Assembly: GCA_051000345.1 (NCBI GenBank)
Contig: JBPCOJ010000100.1
Span: 1-64,000 of the forward strand
From: JBHENC01 sp051000345
GTDB lineage: Bacteria > Acidobacteriota > Blastocatellia > Pyrinomonadales > Pyrinomonadaceae
Direction: 5' to 3'
Length of the DNA: 64,000 nucleotides
Part shown: positions 37,127 to 43,881 of the stretch, piece after piece
Layout of the letters: the number at the start of each line of letters is the position of its first letter
Position numbering within the stretch: position 1 is the first letter of the stretch
The notes under the pieces: model-generated
What the model saw: only the letters and a program-made list of their open reading frames with translations
Told to the model about the DNA's origin: nothing
The model's database searches: none
Program-made: the position numbers and the translations under genes

Positions 37127-37504
37127 TTAGACTCTGTTGCAAGAATATATTGAGATGCCTGAAGACTGGCCTGAGTTACGCGCGAAATCCCCCGCGCATT
37201 TCCATTTGAGCGATGTTTGTATGTCTGCAAGCCGCTCTGCGCCGATGCCCGGTTTCGCTCCGGCGCGGCCTTGCGTTTCAAGCAGCTCAGTCACCATAAA
37301 CTCCAGATCGCGGCTGGTATTGTAAGAGTGCCTGCGCCACGCCGACAGCACTTGTGGATCAAACGCGAAATCGCCATCTGCACTCAACAATAGGTAGAGT
37401 TCGTAATCTTCCAGCCTTGATTGCTCATTCCAACCATGACGCGCAAGCGGTGCGCGCCTGTAAACAACCGTCGGACTCATCGGCGCAAGTCCGCGCGTGC
37501 GCAA
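37127..37504 (-). pseudogene. Remnant of a family-2 glycosyltransferase (C-terminal half)
   Basis: The frame contains VVYRRAPLARHGWNEQ, RLEDYELYLLLSADGDF and VLSAWRRHSYNTSRDLEFM, the part of GT2 proteins after the DxD (ED motif and the RxxN tail). The N-terminal nucleotide-binding half is missing and the C-terminus reads into unrelated codons, so this is a fragment. Confidence 0.5.
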
Positions 37505-37606
37505 CTCGGAGCGAAAGCAGGAGTGTGGGCTTCGCAGCAGTTCGGCCTTGACGCTTACATTGCGGGGATCATCGCCTTATACGACGAAATAATTAAGGCA
37601 GCGTAA
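37496..37606 (+). pseudogene. Remnant of a glycosyltransferase family 4 C-terminus
   Basis: About 36 codons: AQLGAKAGVWASQQFGLDAY, then IAGIIALYDEIIKAA and stop. The W....DAYIAGIIALYDEI form is the end of many GT4 enzymes. No upstream part in frame. It lies against the preceding remnant on the opposite strand. Confidence 0.4.
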
Positions 37607-37860
37607 GCGAGGCACGTTCCCGTTGATTGCCAACAACTTTCCACTGCGGGCGCAACGCGTTGGCGTTCACTTGTTTTTAATTCTTAAAGTTCAATGGCCT
37701 TACCGCGCAGCACCTCCGTGCAAATTCTTCTTAGGTATTCACTCCCATAGTGTCTCCACTTGCGTTATCAACAAGTGCTATATAAAGTAATTTAGTAATC
37801 TCCCGAATTAATAAATGAGAAACAGTTTAACTGTCGCGAATAATTAAGGAGCAGTAAGGT

Positions 37861-38622
37861 ATGAAGCCGGAAGTGCGTAAAGCGGAGCCGACGCCTTTAT
37901 CGAAGGGCAATCTGAGATTTACATGCAGCTCGTCTCGCAAGCATTGGGCGCTAAGTAATATTTTTGCGCTAATGCTGATCTTATCGAATGTCGCGGCTGC
38001 CGGAACAAAAACCGTGCAGGGACAAGAAGCCGCGAAACCTGCGGCGACGGAAAAGCTTGACACAGAAAAGCTCGATCAGGTGGTCACAGAAACGAAAATT
38101 CAGCGCCCGAAAAAAATCACCAAACAACCCTTCGTCGATCTTTTAGCAAAAGTTAAATTAATGAAGGATTTGGGCGATTTCGATCTTAAAAAACCATTTG
38201 AAATAACCGTCACCGCTAATCGCAGTTCCGATGGTACGCTCGGCGATGCGACAGTTAGCCAGAATACCGGCAGCCCGAAATTCGAGGCTATCGCCAGAGA
38301 TTTTACGGCGGCACTGAAGGAGAGCAACGCGCTGGATTTTCTTGAAGGATCGGGGACGCTGAATCTAACAGCGAAGCTGACCAAAAGCGATGTCGCTCTT
38401 ACCGCCACATCCGAAGCGAAATCCGTCGCGCGTGCCGCACAATTAGCCAAAGGCTATAACGCACTGCTTGCTATTGGTCGTGCCGTCAAAAGCGGGAGAG
38501 ATGAAGAAACCGTTTATGAGAACACCTCTGTGTCGTCAAACGGAAAACAAATCACCGTCAAACTCTCGATGTCGCGCGAGGCCGTCGGTAAATTGCTATT
38601 GAAACAATTGCCGAAGTCCTAA
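37861..38622 (+). CDS. Hypothetical exported protein
   Basis: A 253-residue protein with a long N-terminus and a hydrophobic segment at about residues 30-45, then AAAGTKTVQGQEAAKPAATE. The rest has alternating beta and helix (KLMKDLGDFDLKKPFEITVT, NRSSDGTLGDATVSQNTGSP). No family recognised. An AAGGAG lies about eight bases before the ATG, so expression is likely. Codon use fits the neighbours. It could be a periplasmic or lipid-attached accessory of the locus. Confidence 0.6.
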   Translation: MKPEVRKAEPTPLSKGNLRFTCSSSRKHWALSNIFALMLILSNVAAAGTKTVQGQEAAKPAATEKLDTEKLDQVVTETKIQRPKKITKQPFVDLLAKVKLMKDLGDFDLKKPFEITVTANRSSDGTLGDATVSQNTGSPKFEAIARDFTAALKESNALDFLEGSGTLNLTAKLTKSDVALTATSEAKSVARAAQLAKGYNALLAIGRAVKSGRDEETVYENTSVSSNGKQITVKLSMSREAVGKLLLKQLPKS

Positions 38623-38833
38623 AAGCGCGGCGGGCAAGTTCTCCCGCGCAATATAATTCTTGCCAGACTTTACTAACATCGCCGCTCCGCATCCTCATCG
38701 CGGCGCGGCCTTCAATGACTCCGCTAGTATCTTCTGCCGCTGTCATCTCACCGTGCCCGGCAGAGGCGACAAAATGACACTTGAAGCATCTCGCACACAC
38801 CGGGTTTTCAAAGTTTAAGAGCCGCCTCTTCAA
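38558..38833 (-). pseudogene. Small frame with CxxCH motif, possible gene remnant
   Basis: The 91-codon frame encodes ENPVCARCFKCHFVASAGHG, with the heme-type motif CFKCH, then VIEGRAAMRMRSGDVSKVWQ. The wording looks protein-like rather than random, but the frame overlaps the end of the hypothetical gene and has no signal peptide, ribosome site or partner. A decayed cytochrome c-like or zinc-binding gene is possible; confidence is low. Confidence 0.2.
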
Positions 38834-38878
38834 TCCAAAGCGCGATCTTCAGCCGTACTGCTTTCAGGCCATCGAAAT

Positions 38879-40204
38879 ATGAAATGCAAAACTGTTTGCG
38901 TCGGTATCTTCGATCAGATTGTCAGCGGCGGCGGCGTGCGGCTCTTTACGGTCAAGCTGCTCGAAGAATTTTCCAGACTCGCCGGAAACGATTGGCACTT
39001 TCATTTAATGTGGCCGCTCTTTGATTCGAGCAACCATTTTTTGCCCGCGCCGCAATTGCCGCACACGAGCTTCGAGCGAATCGGCCTCGACGCGAATTCA
39101 AACACGCGCAACCGAATCTTCACGACGCTCGAAAAAAACGCGCGCGCCCGAAAAAACAGTTGCGCCAGCGATCTACCGGCTTCCAAATTTTTTACGGATT
39201 ATGAACAACGCGCGCGCTTCCTCGAACAGCGCAGCCTGCGCGCGCTTGACGGACGCGGACTGCGCTGGCTCGATGAACGAATAAACGAATTCGATTTAAT
39301 CTTTATGCCGTATCCGTATCTTACGCTTCCGCAAAGTGAAGAATGGCGGCCAACGAAACCCGTTGTCATCACGCTGCACGATCTGGCGCATGAGCACACG
39401 GACGCATGGAGCGAATGGACGGAGCCGTTGCGGCGTGAAGTCAGGCGATGGACGGAGCTTGCTGATCTCGTTGTCTTTTCCTCAGACTTTATCAGCAACG
39501 AAGCGCAGACGATTTACAGCTTGCCTGCTTCCCGCGCCAAACGAATTTATCTTGTTCCCAATGAAACAAGCGATGATGAACAAAACGAAAGCGAACAAGA
39601 CAAGCATGAACAAATTAGTAAGCAAAGCGCGCTTGTGCTTCAGCGTTACGGCATCGCAAACCGCGAGTATGTTTTCACGCTCGGCTGGGCGGCAAAACAC
39701 AAACGCGTGGAGACAATTATCGAAGGCTTCGCATTGTTCAAGCGTAGATCGAATGCGGATGCTGCGCTCGTCATCGCAGGGCCGAATACGGAAACGCTTT
39801 TGCGCAGCGATACGCACGGTTTAGAGATAGGCCGCGATCTATTCGCGCTCGGCTACGTGACGGACGAAGACATTCCGATTCTTCATCGAAGTTCATCGCT
39901 CGTCGTCAGCGCCTCGATCAGCGAAGCCGGACTCAACTCGGTTATTATGGACGCGATGTATTACGGAAAAGCCGTCCTCTGTTCAAACATTCCGCAGTTC
40001 ACCGAACGGCTCGGCACAGATGATGCGCTCGCCTCGATGTTTGATCCGTACTCGCCGCAATCGCTTGCCGAAGCCTTGCTCAAGCATTTTAACGATCCGG
40101 CACAATCCGCGCGGCGCGCGCAAAACGCCCGGCAATTTATACATTCACGCAACTTATCGCACGTCGGGCGCGAATATTTAGAAGCCTTCGCATCTGTGCT
40201 TTAA
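38879..40204 (+). CDS. Glycosyltransferase family 4
   Basis: A 441-residue GT-B enzyme. The N-terminal part has IFDQIVSGGGVRLFTVKLLE and HDLAHEHTDAWSEWTEP; the C-terminal nucleotide-sugar domain shows FTLGWAAKHKRVETIIEGFA and SSSLVVSASISEAGLNSVIM with the E-x7-type site, followed by YYGKAVLCSNIPQF. It opens a probable operon with the DegT aminotransferase and the second GNAT gene. Two frames in the middle contain an insertion of acidic, Asn/Glu/Lys-rich residues (about 231-250) that looks like a surface loop. Confidence 0.9.
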   Translation: MKCKTVCVGIFDQIVSGGGVRLFTVKLLEEFSRLAGNDWHFHLMWPLFDSSNHFLPAPQLPHTSFERIGLDANSNTRNRIFTTLEKNARARKNSCASDLPASKFFTDYEQRARFLEQRSLRALDGRGLRWLDERINEFDLIFMPYPYLTLPQSEEWRPTKPVVITLHDLAHEHTDAWSEWTEPLRREVRRWTELADLVVFSSDFISNEAQTIYSLPASRAKRIYLVPNETSDDEQNESEQDKHEQISKQSALVLQRYGIANREYVFTLGWAAKHKRVETIIEGFALFKRRSNADAALVIAGPNTETLLRSDTHGLEIGRDLFALGYVTDEDIPILHRSSSLVVSASISEAGLNSVIMDAMYYGKAVLCSNIPQFTERLGTDDALASMFDPYSPQSLAEALLKHFNDPAQSARRAQNARQFIHSRNLSHVGREYLEAFASVL

Positions 40205-40249
40205 TGATTAAATCGAAATGGAACGACTTGGATCGAAGGTAATCACTCG

Positions 40250-41368
40250 ATGACGCGACGGTTTATTCCGGTGGCAGAGCCTGTGCTCGCGGGCAATGAA
40301 AAAAAGTACGTTAATGAGTGCTTGGAGAGCGGCTGGATTTCCGGCAGCGGCAATTACGTCGAAGCGTTTGAGAAAAGCTTTGCGGACTTTTGCGGTGTGA
40401 GACATGCCGTTAGCATCGTCAACGGCACGGCGGCGCTGCACGTCGCGCTGCTCGCGCTCGGCATCGGCCGCGGCGATGAAGTGATCGTTCCCGATTTAAC
40501 TTTCATCGCTTCCGCCAACGCCGTCACATACTGCGGCGCGCAACCTGTTTTCGCAGACGTGGACGCACGAACATGGACGCTCGATCCGCAAGACACCGCC
40601 GCGAAAATATCGGCTCGCACGAAAGCCGTTATGCCTGTTCATCTCTACGGTCATCCGGCGAACATGACGCCGCTCCTCGAACTCGCGCAAGACCATGATA
40701 TTCATGTCATCGAGGACGCCGCCGAAGCGCACGGCGCAGAATACAAAGGCCAGCGCGTCGGCAGTATCGGCGACATCGCTGCCTTTAGTTTCTTCGGCAA
40801 CAAAGTCGTCACCACAGGCGAAGGCGGCATGATTACGACAAACGACGCTCAGCTTGCGGATCAGGCGCGCCTTCTCAAAGGGCAAGGCATGGACCCGGAA
40901 CGCCGCTATCATTTCCCGATTGTCGGGTACAATTACCGCATGACCAACCTTCAAGCCGCCATCGGTGTGGCGCAAATGGAGCGTATTGATTGGTTCATTG
41001 AAAGGCGGCGCGAAGTTGCCGCGTGGTACGACAACGCTTTGAAGAATCTTCCTGTTACGACGATGATGGAAGCGTCATGGGCAAAAAGCGTTTATTGGCT
41101 TTATTCGATTTGCATTCCAGAAGAGATTGATAGAGATTTGCTGATGACGCGAATGTTGGAAAGAGGCATTGAAACGCGCCCCTTCTTTTATCCCACACAT
41201 CGACAGCCGCCGTACCGCCTCAATGCCGAAAATCAAACGTTTCCTGTGACAACGAAGTTGAGCGCGCAGGGACTTAGTTTGCCGTCGTCCGCGCGTATCT
41301 CCAAAGAAGAAGTTGCATACATTACCGATGCGCTCGGAGTATGCCTGCAAGCTGCGGCGAAAAGCTAA
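40250..41368 (+). CDS. DegT/DnrJ/EryC1/StrS aminotransferase (sugar aminotransferase)
   Basis: A 372-residue PLP-dependent transferase that aminates a nucleotide-linked keto sugar. Signature parts are SGWISGSGNYVEAFEKSFAD, NGTAALHVALLALGIGRGDE, the aspartate region HDIHVIEDAAEAHGAEYKG and FSFFGNKVVTTGEGGMI, whose Lys 185 forms the PLP aldimine. The full length and closing residues (SLPSSARISKEEV) match perosamine- and related synthases. The product is then probably acylated by the GNAT protein encoded twelve bases downstream. Confidence 0.95.
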   Translation: MTRRFIPVAEPVLAGNEKKYVNECLESGWISGSGNYVEAFEKSFADFCGVRHAVSIVNGTAALHVALLALGIGRGDEVIVPDLTFIASANAVTYCGAQPVFADVDARTWTLDPQDTAAKISARTKAVMPVHLYGHPANMTPLLELAQDHDIHVIEDAAEAHGAEYKGQRVGSIGDIAAFSFFGNKVVTTGEGGMITTNDAQLADQARLLKGQGMDPERRYHFPIVGYNYRMTNLQAAIGVAQMERIDWFIERRREVAAWYDNALKNLPVTTMMEASWAKSVYWLYSICIPEEIDRDLLMTRMLERGIETRPFFYPTHRQPPYRLNAENQTFPVTTKLSAQGLSLPSSARISKEEVAYITDALGVCLQAAAKS

Positions 41369-41380
41369 TTAAAGAACTTT

Positions 41381-41869
41381 ATGAGCGAAAATAACCTGAC
41401 GATCCGCGCGCTTGGCGCTGAAGATGCGCCGTTGCTATCCGCAATGCTTCTTGCGCAGCCGCCGCGATATGCGCGCTTCTTTTATCCGTTCAGTTTCGAC
41501 ATCGCCGCCATCGCGGAGATTCTGCGAGACTGCGAAAAAGATGTTTACGAGGGAATGATTTGGGACGATAAACTCGTCGGTTTTTTTATGCTGCGCGGAT
41601 GGGATGCAGGTTTTGAAGTTCCCGCTTACGGTTTGATAATAAGCAGAGATTATCGCGGTTACGGTCTGGAGATGTTGTCGCTTGAGGCTGCAAAAGTGAT
41701 TTGCAATCTGCGCGGCGCAACCCGCATTATGTTGAAGATGCACCCAGACAATTTTTCCGCCAAAGGCATTGCACGCAAAATAGGGTTTGTTCTAACCGGA
41801 GTTGAAGCCGAAAGCGGCAACGCGATTTACCACTTTGATCTCACACCGCGCTCGAAAAAGAATCTTTGA
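41381..41869 (+). CDS. GNAT-family acetyltransferase, paralog 2
   Basis: A 162-residue GNAT protein with RALGAEDAPLLSAMLLAQ, GFFMLRGWDAGFEVPAYGL and RIMLKMHPDNFSAKGIARK. It is co-directional with the DegT gene with only twelve bases between, so N-acetylation of the amino sugar is the likely role, as in perosamine or QuiNAc pathways. It resembles paralog 1 (24139-24621) in all motifs; the two stand at opposite ends of the polysaccharide locus. Confidence 0.82.
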   Translation: MSENNLTIRALGAEDAPLLSAMLLAQPPRYARFFYPFSFDIAAIAEILRDCEKDVYEGMIWDDKLVGFFMLRGWDAGFEVPAYGLIISRDYRGYGLEMLSLEAAKVICNLRGATRIMLKMHPDNFSAKGIARKIGFVLTGVEAESGNAIYHFDLTPRSKKNL

Positions 41870-41924
41870 TGCGTCAAAGTTATTTGCAGTTTTGGATTTG
41901 CGATTGCAGGAAAACTCCTTTGCT

Positions 41925-42452
41925 TCAGTCAGACTTGGAATCCTTGCCTCGCGCGAGGCGTTTCTGGACAAGCAAAACTTCGGCGACTGATCCCAATAAT
42001 TTTTGAACGATAGTCTTCGGCGGCCTTTGCGCTGCGTCCGAGGCGTGCATTCCGAGCTTTACGTGGACGACCTTGATAACCGCGAGCACTGTTTGATCCA
42101 CCTCCTTTGTCGAATACCATGGATTGATCGCCACATGCACGCGCTTGTTTTCATCGCACCATGCTTCGATGTTTTCCATATCGACGGCGCGCGCCATTAT
42201 TTCCGCGTCGGCTTCAAGTGGAAGTCCGAGTATGACGCTAGCGCGCTCATTGATGTCGAGCGTTGCACCGACGCCGACGGTTTCGCGCAGTCCGGCGTCC
42301 ACGTCCGCGCTGATGGCAGCGAGCGCGGCGCGCGTCGCGTCCATCAATTGCTTCTGCGCTTGCGGCACTTTCGAGTTTTCGGGAACGGGATCGTTCGTTC
42401 CGTTCGCCATCACGAAAGGCACTTGCCACGCCGTTAATTTCGACCCCCGCAC
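41925..42452 (-). CDS. Unrecognised 175-aa protein, copy 2 of the duplicated module
   Basis: This is the near-identical second copy of 11908-12435. The differences at residue level are Ile/Met, Gly/Asn and a small cluster (GAPKS/RPPKT) near the end. The GTG start, the upstream in-frame TGA and the short leader frame are preserved. The gene reads against the GNAT gene, ends 56 bases from it, and its promoter side abuts an IS1595 remnant at 42605. Confidence 0.6.
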   Translation of the reverse strand: MRGSKLTAWQVPFVMANGTNDPVPENSKVPQAQKQLMDATRAALAAISADVDAGLRETVGVGATLDINERASVILGLPLEADAEIMARAVDMENIEAWCDENKRVHVAINPWYSTKEVDQTVLAVIKVVHVKLGMHASDAAQRPPKTIVQKLLGSVAEVLLVQKRLARGKDSKSD

Positions 42453-42479
42453 GGGAGGCCCGCCGTCAAAGGCGAGTTC

Positions 42480-42515
42480 TCAAAAGCCTTCCCATCGTCC
42501 ACGCCAACGATTCAT
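42480..42515 (-). other. Short leader frame MNRWRGRWEGF ending in TGA (copy 2)
   Basis: ATG at 42513-42515 with AGAAGGG upstream, eleven codons, then TGA at 42480-42482, in frame with the downstream gene. The only differences from copy 1 are one Ser to Asn codon and one silent change in an Arg codon. The conserved frame between copies is better than expected for unselected sequence. Confidence 0.45.
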
Positions 42516-42568
42516 TGCCGAACCCTTCTTTCTTCGATTGCCAGTCTTTCGTGCCTGATGATTTTCAG

Positions 42569-42574
42569 ATTATA
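42569..42574 (-). promoter_or_regulatory. -10 element of duplicated module, copy 2
   Basis: TATAAT on the minus strand at the position equivalent to 12552-12557. The flanking sequence is the same as copy 1 up to 42604, where homology ends. Confidence 0.5.
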
Positions 42575-42604
42575 ACATGGCGGCTTTCATGCGCTTGCGA
42601 CGGC

Positions 42605-42772
42605 GACATTGAAAGCTTCCGGTCAAATGCTAAACGGAGATTGCAAAAGTTCAATGGCATCCCGGCGCATACTTTTTACCTGCACTTGAAAGAGTGCGAA
42701 TATCGTTTCAACAACCGGCATAAAAACTTGTATCGGGAGTTGCTCTCATTACTTGAAATACATCCGCTCTAA
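42605..42772 (+). pseudogene. IS1595-family transposase, C-terminal remnant
   Basis: The 55 codons contain AKRRLQKFNGIPAHTFYLHL followed by KECEYRFNNRHKNLYREL and LLEIHPL, the end of IS1595-like transposases (ISXO2-like domain; the LHL.ECE.RFN.R pattern). The catalytic DDE part is absent, and 5' of this the sequence is the duplicated module in antisense, so the element is a truncated relic. No inverted terminal repeat was recognised after the stop. Confidence 0.7.
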
Positions 42773-43015
42773 ATAAGTTTTGCTACACTAGAGCCTAAAA
42801 CATAAACGGATAATCGAACGTTGCGGGCGGCGATGGCTCAACCTTTGTCGCGCGGCGGCGGCAACGCTTGCAGTGGTTACGCACGCACGTTACTATGGCG
42901 GCTTTGTAGAAAGCGTGAATAAACGGAAGTTGTTTCAGACTAGCCTTTATCGAATAAAGATTATACGGTTTTTCTTTCGCTCACAACTCGATTGCCCTTC
43001 GGCGGCGAATTTCTC

Positions 43016-43777
43016 ATGCAGCAAACAGTCAGCTTGATTATCCCCATCTTCAATGAAGCCCCGCACCTAAATCGTTTCCTCGACGGCATAGATAAACTAC
43101 CGCTGCCGCTGCGAAAGGAACTCGTCATCGTCAACGATTGTTCGACGGATGATTCGGCGAAGATTCTGGCGAGCTATCGATTTCAATCGCCGGTTATTCT
43201 CCTCGATCAACCGCGCAACCAAGGCAAGGGAGCAGCGATCAGAACGGGAATACAACATGCCACAGGCGACTTTATCGGCATACAGGACGCGGATTTCGAG
43301 TATGACGTAAACGATATTCCGAGACTGCTCGCGCCGCTCGTCGAAGGCAAGGCGGATGTCGTTTACGGCTCACGGTTCAAGAAGAACAACGATCAGGTTC
43401 ACCGCACGCTTCACTATCTCGGTAATCGAACGCTGACGATGCTCAGCAACATTATGAGCGGCCTGTACCTGAGCGATATGGAAACCTGCTACAAATTTTT
43501 TCGCGCCGACATAATCAAGAATATTACGCTCGAATCGAACCGCTTCGGCTTCGAGCCTGAAGTAACAGCGAAAATCGCGCGTCTGCAATTGAGGATTATG
43601 GAATTGCCGATCTCTTATTTTCCGCGCAAGTATCTCGAAGGAAAAAAGATTACATGGAAGGACGGGGTCGCCGCGCTCAGGCATATGTTCTACTTTAATT
43701 TGATAAGAAAACCCCACAACTATTTCCACGAAACGCTCCCCGATCATTACCGCGTCAAGGGAGAAAAATGGTTGTGA
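43016..43777 (+). CDS. Glycosyltransferase family 2, copy B
   Basis: A 253-residue DPM1-like GT2 (SLIIPIFNEAPHL, VNDCSTDD, IQDADFEYD). It is about 94% identical to copy A at 34018, with roughly sixteen substitutions mostly in the first 100 residues. The upstream 180 bases are also similar in both loci but more diverged (about three quarters identical), so the duplication included the promoter region. This copy has the normal end (RVKGEKWL, stop). The ATG at 43016 matches the start of copy A; a TTG eight codons upstream is less likely. Confidence 0.92.
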   Translation: MQQTVSLIIPIFNEAPHLNRFLDGIDKLPLPLRKELVIVNDCSTDDSAKILASYRFQSPVILLDQPRNQGKGAAIRTGIQHATGDFIGIQDADFEYDVNDIPRLLAPLVEGKADVVYGSRFKKNNDQVHRTLHYLGNRTLTMLSNIMSGLYLSDMETCYKFFRADIIKNITLESNRFGFEPEVTAKIARLQLRIMELPISYFPRKYLEGKKITWKDGVAALRHMFYFNLIRKPHNYFHETLPDHYRVKGEKWL

Positions 43778-43881
43778 GTGCTTCGTCTCTCGAACATCGC
43801 TCGAAGACTACGCAAAGTTAATCCAGTGGAGCAGTCTGTTACCATCAGGCTTAGTCGGTAAACGAAAACAGGAGAATGTGC

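Larger units (their letters stand above)
41929..42604. repeat. 676-bp duplicated module, copy 2
   Basis: Second copy of 11912-12587, same orientation, no indels, about two dozen substitutions. The right edge coincides with the first recognisable codons of a transposase remnant, which hints that the event that brought the copy here involved that element or that it truncated the element. Confidence 0.9.

Noticed and set aside
42515..42772. An 85-codon plus-strand frame as a complete gene
   Set aside because: Its first 30 codons are antisense of the duplicated module and only the last 55 codons are transposase, so it is a chimera of a relic and unrelated sequence.
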